This document shows, in pieces, positions 1-6,051 of a stretch of DNA of 23,847 nt; within the stretch, counting starts at the first letter, position 1, and each line of letters starts with the position of its first letter. The position numbers and the translations under genes were made by a program. The stretch covers positions 1-23,847 of the IMG/VR virus record IMGVR_UViG_3300009376_000084. The stretch is one strand, 5' to 3'. The notes beneath the pieces are model-generated. The model made no database searches. It was not told the DNA's origin and was given only the letters and a program-made list of their open reading frames with translations. This DNA is from a virus.

Positions 1-75
1 AAATAAATGCAAACCCCCGCAAAAATTATCGCGTAGCCCACTATTGTTATTGCGGTCATGGAAGTCAAAATTCAT
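1..75 (-). CDS. Partial small ORF leaving the left edge
   Basis: Downstream of the DUF932 gene on the minus strand, an ATG at 75 opens a frame without stops for 25 codons to the window edge. An AAAGGA sits directly against it, which is too close for a normal ribosome site. A second ATG at 59, in another frame, begins MTAITIVGYAIIFAGVCIY. That is strongly hydrophobic and would make a membrane segment, but its Shine-Dalgarno spacing is long (about 16 nt). One of the two probably starts the next leftward gene. The part visible is too short to choose or to assign a function. Confidence 0.3.
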   Translation of the reverse strand, partial: MNFDFHDRNNNSGLRDNFCGGLHLF

Positions 76-85
76 TCCTTTCTGC

Positions 86-114
86 GGACCGTGACTGATA
101 TTTTGCCACGGTCC
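86..114 (-). terminator. Hairpin after the DUF932 gene
   Basis: GGACCGTG (86-93) and CACGGTCC (107-114) form a perfect 8-bp inverted repeat with a 13-nt loop, just beyond the stop codon of the leftward DUF932 gene. No run of U follows on the minus strand, so it may be a weak terminator, an RNA-processing stem or a stabilising 3' end rather than a classical intrinsic terminator. Confidence 0.35.
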
Positions 115-128
115 ACATATTGGGGTTA

Positions 129-1205
129 TTAATTAGCGCCTACTAGCTGTAATTGAGAAGCTGATTTTCCCAAAACTTCGAAGTCGTTTTTATACGCTAC
201 GTGTTCCGGAAGGTCGATAATTCCCGCGCGGGCCATTGGCCAATACGCGCCTTGTAAAATCTTTTCACGGTTCGGCATAGAATTTTGACTTTCTGCATAC
301 CGTGTAAAGGAATTATAAAGGCGCCACGCTGTGGGTTTATCGTCCGCGAACCATTGGGACTTTTTATCGTTATACAGGCTGTGGACCTTTTGAAGGTCCG
401 ACCAACTAACAATATTAGCTCCGTTTACTTTCATTTTAGACGCTGAAATTAAACACGTGTTTAGCTGTGTCTCCGTTACCGTTCGCGCTTGCATTTCTGC
501 TACGTTCGCGCCGTAGGTCTCAAAAGAATTAGCGAGACCCTGTAGACCGTCATAAATAAGTTGTCGCGGTCCGTTCAATAACGGTTGATCATTTTCGTCA
601 AGGCCCGTCCAATTTTTTGTTTGTTTATGACGCGCGACGAAAATATCAACTAAAGCGCGCATCCCGTTTAAACAAATAAGAGCATTTATCTCGGACCCAC
701 AATTGGCGCGGACCCGCGATACATTCGAACCTCGATAAAAAACAGACATTCCGACCGCGCCGTCCGCTAATGTTTGCAATACAGCGGGCGCGATATTATG
801 TGGGTCGCTGTGGTCCTGTTTATAAACTTCCACGGCGTGTGTAAGTTTATAGTCTGCGTCCCCTGCACCTGATATTTCGAATAAACCGTCCCGTCCGATG
901 TGCGCGACGTTGCGGTCAATTTTTCGAATATCGTCGTCCCCGCCTTCGCGCGCGATGTCTGTGCGCTTAAACGTGATCAACTGGTTCGTGTTTTGCATTA
1001 TTGGATTTTCCACGGTCCCCACATTTTTTTGTTGCCAAAATTTGGTCCCGTCGTGATCTAAAATGTGCTGGAATGTTTCCGCAATACTAGCAATGTCACT
1101 ACTTTGCTGGTACTTTGGGTCCTGTGGGCTTGCAATTGCAAGGCCCGCGTTTTTCAGCGCTTCGACGGAATGAAAAATTTTGGTTCCTGATACTCGAGTA
1201 GTCAT
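129..1205 (-). CDS. DUF932-family phage protein
   Basis: A protein of 358 aa. The ATG at 1205 is preferred over the upstream GTG at 1220, because a TGGAG Shine-Dalgarno lies 9 nt before the ATG and inside the longer version. Family resemblance rests on the segment SEINALICLNGMRALVDIF (about residues 170-190) and the C-terminal PTAWRLYNSFTRYAESQN, which match the conserved NGM and T-W-x-L-Y-N-x-x-T-x-Y blocks of DUF932 / phage-plasmid-like proteins (from memory of the family). These proteins occur in phages and plasmids. Their biochemical role is not settled, though early expression and links to DNA metabolism are common (inference). It is the last complete gene of a leftward unit with the two small genes upstream. 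The gene is rich in CGCG compared with the rightward genes. No catalytic motif was recognised. Confidence 0.6.
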   Translation of the reverse strand: MTTRVSGTKIFHSVEALKNAGLAIASPQDPKYQQSSDIASIAETFQHILDHDGTKFWQQKNVGTVENPIMQNTNQLITFKRTDIAREGGDDDIRKIDRNVAHIGRDGLFEISGAGDADYKLTHAVEVYKQDHSDPHNIAPAVLQTLADGAVGMSVFYRGSNVSRVRANCGSEINALICLNGMRALVDIFVARHKQTKNWTGLDENDQPLLNGPRQLIYDGLQGLANSFETYGANVAEMQARTVTETQLNTCLISASKMKVNGANIVSWSDLQKVHSLYNDKKSQWFADDKPTAWRLYNSFTRYAESQNSMPNREKILQGAYWPMARAGIIDLPEHVAYKNDFEVLGKSASQLQLVGAN

Positions 1206-1267
1206 TTTAAATAACTCCACATAAAAAGGTTAAAGGAATGTTTAATTTCTCGAGAATCAAATTACTA

Positions 1268-1283
1268 TTTAAAGCGCTTTTGT
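1268..1283. repeat. 16-bp inverted copy 1, with palindrome AAAGCGCTTT
   Basis: TTTAAAGCGCTTTTGT lies between the 92-aa gene and the DUF932 gene, 63-78 nt upstream of the DUF932 start. An exact inverted copy occurs at 1818-1833. The core AAAGCGCTTT is a perfect 10-bp palindrome, typical of a dimeric regulator site. The two copies bracket the two small leftward genes. Confidence 0.6.
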
Positions 1284-1292
1284 TTCGAAGGT

Positions 1293-1571
1293 TTATAAAA
1301 CTTTTACTTGGATATATTTTCGTGTTTCAATGTTTTTGAATTGATCAATAATGCATTCCTTGTACGGATGTTTAAAAACTTCTGAATGCATATACATCCA
1401 ATTCCCGACGAAGTTATAACTTTTTTTATCGGGTATTTCGTGGAATACCCCTGACTGTATAGCGTTTTTAAATGCTAAGTCAGGGTCCCTATAATCAGGT
1501 GTTATCCCCGTTTCAGGGTGCCGATTGTGGTGCGCTTTTATACTTCGTCCAAACCTATCATATTTTTTCAT
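1293..1571 (-). CDS. Hypothetical 92-aa early protein
   Basis: An unrecognised 92-aa protein with a Lys/Arg/His-rich N-terminus (MKKYDRFGRSIKAHHNRH) and an aromatic-rich middle. There are no membrane segments and a single Cys. Its ATG follows the TAA of the upstream 76-aa gene without a gap. A GGGGG tract about 6 nt upstream serves as ribosome site, so translation is probably coupled. It belongs to a leftward, probably early-transcribed unit with the 76-aa gene and the DUF932 gene. Function cannot be inferred. Confidence 0.6.
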   Translation of the reverse strand: MKKYDRFGRSIKAHHNRHPETGITPDYRDPDLAFKNAIQSGVFHEIPDKKSYNFVGNWMYMHSEVFKHPYKECIIDQFKNIETRKYIQVKVL

Positions 1572-1802
1572 TTAGGCCCCCGCGAGATAATCAGTAACTA
1601 GTGGAATATCCCACCCAAACATTGACCCGCCTTTCATAATATCGGCCTGTTCCTTTGTAACACCGATGGATTCATTAAGTTCGGCAACGTCGCCCGGTAG
1701 CGTGTTTTTAAAATAGCCTTTTTCTCCGTAATAAATTGATACCGTTTCCCCGTCCGTTAAGGACGCGTAACACATTAAAGGTAAAGTGTTTTTTGTAGAC
1801 AT
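1572..1802 (-). CDS. Small conserved phage protein, 76 aa
   Basis: First gene of the leftward unit. An AGGAA Shine-Dalgarno lies about 8 nt before the ATG at 1802. The C-terminal half reads ELNESIGVTKEQADIMKGG then SMFGWDIP. This pattern (GVT-x-x-Q-A-x-x-M-x-x-G-SMFGW) is familiar from small hypothetical phage proteins, often encoded near DUF932 genes, but it has no known function. The protein is acidic and soluble, with no signal or membrane segment. The palindrome AAAGCGCTTT lies 19 nt upstream of the start and may be an operator for it. Confidence 0.65.
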   Translation of the reverse strand: MSTKNTLPLMCYASLTDGETVSIYYGEKGYFKNTLPGDVAELNESIGVTKEQADIMKGGSMFGWDIPLVTDYLAGA

Positions 1803-1817
1803 AAAAAATTCCTTTCT

Positions 1818-1833
1818 ACAAAAGCGCTTTAAA
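1818..1833. repeat. 16-bp inverted copy 2, with palindrome AAAGCGCTTT
   Basis: ACAAAAGCGCTTTAAA is the exact reverse complement of 1268-1283. It lies 16 nt upstream of the 76-aa gene start on the minus strand, close to where a repressor would act on that transcript. Its partner lies upstream of the DUF932 gene. Confidence 0.6.
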
Positions 1834-1872
1834 AAGTAATTTGATTCTCTTAACAGCGGGGGGTTCGTGTTT

Positions 1873-2038
1873 TATACCCTTTAAACGTCCGCTCGGCTAT
1901 GGAATATCTTGCCTTATTTATGGTCCATTATCGGGGGTGCCTTCCTCGGCCACGTGGGGTCGTCCGTCCCAACACCCGATAAACGTTAACTTCATTTATA
2001 ATAGTAGCAAACCCCGTGCCAAACGTATACCCTTTAAA
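1873..2038. repeat. Pair of 13-bp direct repeats, TATACCCTTTAAA
   Basis: TATACCCTTTAAA occurs exactly at 1873-1885 and 2026-2038, 153 bp apart, in the leader region of the leftward unit. The copies flank the possible leftward promoter. They may be protein-binding sites or the relic of a duplication. Nothing else in the sequence tells which. Confidence 0.45.
1995..2022 (-). promoter_or_regulatory. Possible leftward promoter
   Basis: On the minus strand TTGGCA (2022-2017) and TATAAA (2000-1995) are separated by 16 bp, close to the sigma70 pattern. Transcription would start near 1988 and give a leader of about 185 nt before the 76-aa gene. Isolated matches like this are common in AT-rich DNA, so support is moderate at best. 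Confidence 0.3.
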
Positions 2039-2142
2039 TAATATTTTTAGGCCCTTTTTTAGCGTTTTATGGGGTCCGCGATAGGTTTATATTGACCGCG
2101 CGACGGTTTATGGGTGGTTTTTTAACGGATTATTGACGCTCG

Positions 2143-2524
2143 CGTCAATATTTTGACAAGATTGCGTAGAGTATTGTTTTATAAGGACTTACAGCGACAA
2201 TGTTTTGACGCTCGCGCCAATATTTTGACGGTTTGACCGTTTGCTCGCGCTATAAAACAGAGTCGCGGATAAATACAGGCCCGCAGTCTAAATAAGTTCG
2301 CTACTTTATTAATCGCATACTAGCGAACGCGGTTATTCCGATATCGTCGCGCGCTAGTTTAGTGTCAAAAGTATGGCGCCAGTTTATTGACACGCGCCAA
2401 AAGTTTGACAGCGATGTTAGCGTCAAAAGTTTGACGCCAATTTATTGACGAGCGTCAAAATTTTGACGGTGATGTCCGCGTCAAAATAATGACGCGTCAA
2501 AATATTGACGTCAAAATTTTGACG
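2143..2524. repeat. Array of twelve 16-bp dyads, CGTCAA-N4-TTGACG
   Basis: Units start at 2143, 2195, 2215, 2363, 2377, 2395, 2421, 2435, 2453, 2479, 2495 and 2509. The two at 2453 and 2509 are perfect palindromes, CGTCAAAATTTTGACG. The others deviate by a few bases (CGCC for CGTC, TGACA for TGACG, varied central four). Several adjacent units overlap by 2 bp or abut (2363/2377, 2421/2435, 2479/2495/2509); others are separated by short spacers such as GCGATGTTAG and GTGATGTCCG. Dyad symmetry points to a dimeric DNA-binding protein. Density and position suggest origin iterons, a partition-like site or a cooperative operator. No gene for the cognate protein is recognisable in this window. Confidence 0.85.
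2296..2328. repeat. 8-bp inverted repeat between dyad clusters
   Basis: GTTCGCTA (2296-2303) and TAGCGAAC (2321-2328) are perfect inverted arms around a 17-nt AT-rich loop. It lies in the gap between the left (2143-2230) and right (2363-2524) dyad clusters and is unrelated in sequence to them. It could be a hairpin used at an origin or a separate protein site. Confidence 0.5.
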
Positions 2525-2570
2525 CCTACCCCACCCCCCAAGCCGACGCCCCCGCCGCAGCATTTGCTTC

Positions 2571-2640
2571 AAGTTACACGTAATTTTTTGAAATTTTAAA
2601 TAATGTGTATACATTTATTAATGTTTAAAGTATGTTATTC
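2571..2640. promoter_or_regulatory. AT-rich segment with possible terS promoter
   Basis: This stretch right of the C-rich tract is almost all A and T. It contains TTGAAA (2588-2593) followed after 16 bp by TACATT (2610-2615), a weak sigma70-like match. It also contains the small dyad AATGT-GTAT-ACATT (2602-2615). It could be the start of the rightward unit or a DNA-unwinding element next to the dyad array. The promoter call is uncertain. Confidence 0.3.
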
Positions 2641-2673
2641 TTTTGTTCGTTAGTAACTTAGAGGATTTAATTT

Positions 2674-3192
2674 ATGGCAAACGATGATCGTGCCGCCGTC
2701 TTTGACGAAATAGACGAACAACAGGCTAATAAAGTTAAGCCCAAACGAAGCAAGGGCGGACGCCCAAAAGGTTCCAAGGCATCAAACAAGTTCGAACCTA
2801 CAGACCAACAGCGCCAGTTAGTTGTTATGATGACGTCTAACGGAGTAAAACACTCAGAACAGGCAAGAGCGCTCAATTGCGGGGAACGAACTTTGCAAAA
2901 GTATTTTAAAGACGAACTTGCATTCGGAAAGATGAGGGCTACCGCCCACGTATCGGGCGCGTTGTACCGAAACGCTATGGAAGGAAATGTATCCGCCCAG
3001 ATCTTCTGGTTGAAAGCACAGGGAGGCTGGAGAGAAGCGGACCGGCTGGAGATAACAGGAGCCAATGGCAAGGACTTGTTGACCGATACGGAACGGGAAC
3101 AGCGGTTAGCTGCTATACTGATGAAGCTTCCGCATAAAAAACCGATAGAAGCGAAAGCAGTAAAAACACCCACTGGAAAAATAGAGGCATAA
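2674..3192 (+). CDS. terS: Terminase small subunit
   Basis: A 172-aa DNA-recognition subunit of the packaging motor, which binds phage DNA and delivers it to the large subunit. Residues 24-35 (KRSKGGRPKGSK) are a basic, AT-hook-like segment. A helix-turn-helix follows at about 57-80 (VKHSEQARALNCGERTLQKY). The helical stretch at 95-120 containing NAMEGNVSAQIFWLKAQGGW is the oligomerisation-type block seen in many phage small terminases. A GAGG ribosome site lies 9 nt before the ATG. It is the first gene of the rightward unit, directly after the dyad array, and terL follows within about 0.9 kb. The call rests on HTH, motif and position. Confidence 0.85.
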   Translation: MANDDRAAVFDEIDEQQANKVKPKRSKGGRPKGSKASNKFEPTDQQRQLVVMMTSNGVKHSEQARALNCGERTLQKYFKDELAFGKMRATAHVSGALYRNAMEGNVSAQIFWLKAQGGWREADRLEITGANGKDLLTDTEREQRLAAILMKLPHKKPIEAKAVKTPTGKIEA

Positions 3193-3197
3193 AATTA

Positions 3198-3422
3198 ATG
3201 ATTATTCACGTTAATTCAAATATGATCCGAAGTAATGCGAAGCACGGAGATAACAAACCTCCTTTAACAGTGAGAAAGAATAAAACGGCGGTCGTTAATC
3301 GTTGCCATGAACTTGAAATAAAAGGTGCTTCAAAAATAGTTTATAGGCCGGACAATCCGTTGCCGTGCGGTGCGAAAGTGTGGGTGGAAACTAATGCTGA
3401 AATTAAATGTTTTAATATATAA
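3198..3422 (+). CDS. Conserved small phage protein, 74 aa
   Basis: A soluble 74-aa protein of unknown function. The pattern MIIHVNSNMIRSNAKHGDNK then PPLTVR near the start and PLPCGAKVWVET near the end matches a small protein repeatedly found next to terminase genes in podovirus-like phages (memory-based). The predicted fold is mostly beta. It lies 5 bp after terS and its TAA abuts the next ATG. No catalytic residues are evident; C36 and C57 could pair or bind metal, but this is speculative. Confidence 0.7.
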   Translation: MIIHVNSNMIRSNAKHGDNKPPLTVRKNKTAVVNRCHELEIKGASKIVYRPDNPLPCGAKVWVETNAEIKCFNI

Positions 3423-3629
3423 ATGATCTGGCTGCTCATGGTGATAACCCTTAATCTTTCCACGACCCCGATACAGATCCAGTATGGGGAAGTGATAGAA
3501 ACGTTTCAGACCGAACATGAGTGTATCACCCGGCAAGCTAAATTTTTCAACGATGCTAAACGGGAAAATCGCCCCATCCCCGCCAATTTCAATCTGGGTT
3601 GTGTTCCCCTTAAAAGGAGTATAATGTAA
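3423..3629 (+). CDS. Small exported or anchored phage protein, 68 aa
   Basis: The N-terminal MIWLLMVITLNLS is a short hydrophobic segment suited to membrane insertion or export. The rest is polar, with Cys at residues 34 and 60 and a C-terminal motif PIPANFNLGCVPLKR familiar from small phage proteins in this position. The charged region before the hydrophobic stretch and a lipobox are both missing, so a spanin call is not supported. The start directly follows the previous stop, and the TAA overlaps the next ATG (TAATG). Confidence 0.65.
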   Translation: MIWLLMVITLNLSTTPIQIQYGEVIETFQTEHECITRQAKFFNDAKRENRPIPANFNLGCVPLKRSIM

Positions 3630-3877
3630 TGAGTTTGGTTTACCCTTGGCAAAAAAAATTCTACAAAAGACAACGCCCTTCAAAAGAAAAGATAAAGAAA
3701 TTTGAAGAATTTCTTAAGATTTATAAAAAGCATAAAAAACGGGAAAGGGATAAAAAACAACTGGAAGAGGCGATAAAAAATAATCCGGATGTTTGGGATG
3801 CTAAAAAATTTGAAGAGATGGAACGCGAGAAGAAGAAAAGGAAACGAGATGTGAAACAACCTAAAGGGAGTATCTGA
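3629..3877 (+). CDS. Lys/Arg-rich small protein, 82 aa
   Basis: An unrecognised 82-aa protein dominated by Lys, Arg and Glu, with long predicted helix or coiled coil (residues 17-72) and basic clusters such as KKHKKRERDKK and REKKKRKRDVK. No hydrophobic core is evident, so it is likely extended or helical on a partner, and binding to DNA or RNA is plausible from charge alone. Its start overlaps the previous stop (TAATG) and its stop overlaps the next start (TGATG), so it is translated as part of a chain. It belongs to a series of very basic small proteins in this module. Confidence 0.65.
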   Translation: MSLVYPWQKKFYKRQRPSKEKIKKFEEFLKIYKKHKKRERDKKQLEEAIKNNPDVWDAKKFEEMEREKKKRKRDVKQPKGSI

Positions 3878-4044
3878 TGCCTATCAAATATGTGAATGGG
3901 AAAAAAATACATCTCCCATACCCCAAGAAAAGAAAACGAAAACGGAAAAGCCCGAGCAAGACTTTACGGAAAAGGAAAAGGCTGAAGAAGTCCAAGGCTA
4001 CTTTATACAGCGAGTTCAAGAAAAAACTAAAACGGAAAAAATAA
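3877..4044 (+). CDS. Extremely basic 55-aa protein
   Basis: The ATG at 3877 shares a base with the preceding TGA. The 55 codons read MPIKYVNGKKIHLPYPKKRK, then almost only Lys, Arg and Ser, ending in KKKLKRKK. About half the residues are Lys or Arg and very few are acidic, a composition like protamines or histone tails. The N-terminal 15 residues look more structured (IKYVNGKKIHLPYP). Its position directly before terL, joined by overlap to another basic protein, suggests nucleic-acid neutralisation or head contents, but no family is recognised. The continuous chain of start/stop junctions supports it being real. Confidence 0.6.
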   Translation: MPIKYVNGKKIHLPYPKKRKRKRKSPSKTLRKRKRLKKSKATLYSEFKKKLKRKK

Positions 4045-4056
4045 AAAGGCGAATAT

Positions 4057-5649
4057 ATGACGGATCTTAACGCGCTACTGGAACAGTATGCCGATCTTCC
4101 TCCTATGCAGAAAGCAGAGATCGACCAACTGGTTCGGCAAGACATTCTGGACAAACCGTGGCGACCCCTGATTAATGTCGATAACCCCGAAATTATAACA
4201 CCGCAGCAACAGGCTTATGAATCCAAGGCGGATATCCTGTTATTCGGAGGCGCAGCCGGTGGGGGGAAATCATCACTTTTGATAGGTCTGGCTCTAACGG
4301 CACACCAACGATCTGTCATATACCGAAGAGAGGTAAAACAACTTGGACCCATCGAAGAAGAGATTATACGTATACGGAAAACACGGCAAGGATTCAACGG
4401 TCAATTACATCGTTTTGATCTTGGGAAAAACAGGGCTATTCGCCTTGGGGGGATGCAGTATGCAGGAGATGAAGTTGCTTACCAAGGTGATCCCAGAGAC
4501 CTCATTTGTTTCGATGAATTAACACAATTCCTAGAATCCCAGTTTAGATACGTCACCACATGGAACAGATCGGCAGACCCCGCACAGCGCTGTCGGATTA
4601 TATGTGCCACGAATCCGCCGACAAGCGCGGAGGGTCAATGGGTTGTAGGTTACTGGGCGCCGTGGCTGGATAAGGAGCATCCTAATCCAGCGAGGCCGGG
4701 GGAGTTGCGCTGGTTTATAAGTGACGAAGAAGGTGAAGATACTGAAGTTGAAAGTTCCGATCCCATCTGGCAAGACGGCGATTGGGTCGTACCACGTTCG
4801 AGAACTTTTATTCCCTCCTCTGTTGACGATAATCCTTTCTTAATAAATTCGGGATATAAGGCTGCACTTCAGGCATTGCCCGAACCGTTGAGATCCCAGA
4901 TGCTAATGGGTGATTTTAACGCGGGGATGCAAGACGACCCGTGGCAAGTCATCCCGACAGAATGGGTGGAACGGGCTATGGAGCGGTGGACCTCGGAAAA
5001 ACCATCGGGCGCCAAAATGGATTGTCTGGGGGTTGATCCAGCAAGAGGGGGGAAAGATGATTTTGTTTTAACTCCGCGATACGGAAACTGGTTCGGTGAA
5101 CAGATTGTCAAAAGAGGGCAGATGACTCCCGACGGACCAACGGGTGCTGCAATCTGTACATCTTACGTCAGGCATGGATCGCCCATCATGCTCGACATTA
5201 TAGGGGGAGCCGGGGCATCGATCTATGATCACCTTAAAACTAACGGGGTCAATGTTCACGCTGTGGATGGTCGTAATACAAGTCATGGAAGAGATCTCTC
5301 TGGCTCCCTCGGCTTTTTTAACAAGAGAAGTGAGAACTGGTGGCGGATGCGGGAAGCCCTAGATCCCGAAGGAGACGAGCGAATCGCGTTGCCTCCTGAC
5401 AGGGAATTGAAATCGGATCTCTGCGCTCCTAAATGGCAGTTGACTAACGGAGGGATTCAAGTTGAAGGAAAGTCTTCCGAATGCAAGGACGGGTTCGGGG
5501 ATCTGAAAAAGAGATTGGGACGATCTCCCGGCAAGGGAGACTCCTGTGTTTACGCATTACTGGAAGCCAAAAAACATGGAGGAAGAATTCATGCAACCCC
5601 ACCAAGATCAAATTCACGCTACAACCCGCATCGAGTCTGGAGAAAATGA
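4057..5649 (+). CDS. terL: Terminase large subunit (ATPase and nuclease)
   Basis: A 530-aa motor that pumps DNA into the prohead and cuts the concatemer. The ATPase domain has Walker A GGAAGGGKS (residues 64-72), Walker B LICFDEL (149-155) with catalytic acid E154, and the coupling motif ICATNPP (182-188). The RNase H-like nuclease domain follows, with metal-binding candidates D327 in LGVDPARGGKDD, D380 in MLDIIGG and D495 in GDSCVYAL. Length and order fit phage large terminases in full. An AAGGCG ribosome site lies before the ATG. It docks on the portal encoded at 10765. No sign of breakage. Confidence 0.96.
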   Translation: MTDLNALLEQYADLPPMQKAEIDQLVRQDILDKPWRPLINVDNPEIITPQQQAYESKADILLFGGAAGGGKSSLLIGLALTAHQRSVIYRREVKQLGPIEEEIIRIRKTRQGFNGQLHRFDLGKNRAIRLGGMQYAGDEVAYQGDPRDLICFDELTQFLESQFRYVTTWNRSADPAQRCRIICATNPPTSAEGQWVVGYWAPWLDKEHPNPARPGELRWFISDEEGEDTEVESSDPIWQDGDWVVPRSRTFIPSSVDDNPFLINSGYKAALQALPEPLRSQMLMGDFNAGMQDDPWQVIPTEWVERAMERWTSEKPSGAKMDCLGVDPARGGKDDFVLTPRYGNWFGEQIVKRGQMTPDGPTGAAICTSYVRHGSPIMLDIIGGAGASIYDHLKTNGVNVHAVDGRNTSHGRDLSGSLGFFNKRSENWWRMREALDPEGDERIALPPDRELKSDLCAPKWQLTNGGIQVEGKSSECKDGFGDLKKRLGRSPGKGDSCVYALLEAKKHGGRIHATPPRSNSRYNPHRVWRK

Positions 5650-5659
5650 GGATGTAAAA

Positions 5660-5878
5660 ATGCAAGTAGACGGACACAACGATGCTATTATCGGCATGGG
5701 AAACAGTTTCGGTAGAGGCAATGTTTTGATATACAGTGTCGATAAAATACTTAAAAAGCTGATGAAACGCGACGGTATGACTGAAGAGGAAGCTATGGAA
5801 TTTTTCAGCTTTAATATAGCGGGATCATACAACGGTCCGGGGATGCCTATATTTCTTTTCGAGTATCACGATGAGTGA
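5660..5878 (+). CDS. Conserved small phage protein, 72 aa
   Basis: The ATG at 5660 is preferred. The frame is open further back (ATG at 5546), but that part overlaps the end of terL, and a GAGG lies 6-9 nt before 5660. The 72-aa protein has the layout DAIIGMGNSFGRGNVLIYSV, then a helix, then GMTEEEAMEFFSFNIAG and GMPIFLFEYH. This GMT-x-EEA-x-x-FF-x-FN pattern is widely seen in small phage proteins of unknown function (recognised from memory). It is probably a compact alpha/beta protein in the cytoplasm. Its stop overlaps the next start. Confidence 0.7.
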   Translation: MQVDGHNDAIIGMGNSFGRGNVLIYSVDKILKKLMKRDGMTEEEAMEFFSFNIAGSYNGPGMPIFLFEYHDE

Positions 5879-6050
5879 TAATCAATACGAACCAACAGTA
5901 GAAGAGAAAAGAAACGGGTGGACAAGAAGTACTCTAAAGGCGTATATTCTAGGCAGGGAGAAAGAACAATCCCAAAATATACTCAAGAAAAAAGTGGTTC
6001 GACCAATCGAACAGAATCATAAATACAGACCTCATAAGTGGAGAAGCTGA
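5871..6050 (+). CDS. Small conserved-looking protein, 59 aa
   Basis: A 59-codon gene starting inside the last codons of its neighbour (ATG 5871, previous stop 5876-5878). The sequence begins MSDNQYEPTVEEKRNGWTRS and ends HKYRPHKWRS. The arrangement Y-x-P-T-x-E-E, GWT, REKEQ and a C-terminal Y-R-P-x-x-W resembles short hypothetical proteins next to terminase genes in other podovirus-like phages. The net charge is positive and the middle is helical. Function is unknown. Its TGA is one base before the next ATG, and a GGAG inside its end serves that gene. Confidence 0.65.
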   Translation: MSDNQYEPTVEEKRNGWTRSTLKAYILGREKEQSQNILKKKVVRPIEQNHKYRPHKWRS

Positions 6051-6051
6051 T

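Larger units (their letters stand above)
1803..2673. other. Non-coding divergence region (871 bp)
   Basis: No convincing gene. The ORFs here (1841-2041 plus, 2423-2614 minus) lack ribosome sites and are made of repeat sequence. From left to right the stretch holds a palindrome copy, two 13-bp direct repeats, a possible leftward promoter, twelve 16-bp dyads, an 8-bp inverted repeat between dyad clusters, a C-rich tract (2525-2560) and an AT-rich segment just before terS. The leftward and rightward transcription units diverge here. A replication origin, a master operator region or both is the likeliest role (inference). Confidence 0.7.

Noticed and set aside
1206-1220. GTG start for the DUF932 gene
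   Set aside because: The Shine-Dalgarno TGGAG lies at this GTG and is correctly spaced for the ATG at 1205.
1841-2041. 66-aa ORF on the plus strand in the divergence region
   Set aside because: No ribosome site. Part of it is the 13-bp direct repeat read twice, and composition is unlike that of the other genes.
2143-2260. Sigma70 promoters built on the TTGAC half-sites of the dyads
   Set aside because: TTGACA at 2153 and TTGACG at 2225 have no -10 match at 16-18 bp; the nearest TATAAA (2251) is 20 bp away. Half-sites look like -35 boxes only by composition.
2143-2524. CRISPR array
   Set aside because: Units are short palindromes of 16 bp with spacers from overlapping to 130 bp, and many deviate. 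There are no long identical repeats, no equal spacers and no cas genes.
2423-2614. 63-aa ORF on the minus strand over the dyads
   Set aside because: It is made of dyad and C-rich tract sequence and has no ribosome site or sensible protein composition.
2667-3173. 168-aa ORF antisense to terS
   Set aside because: The plus frame encodes a clear terminase small subunit. The antisense frame is a shadow with no start signal.
5546-5659. Longer N-terminus for the 72-aa gene
   Set aside because: The extension lies over terL coding sequence and lacks the family pattern. A better ribosome site precedes the ATG at 5660.
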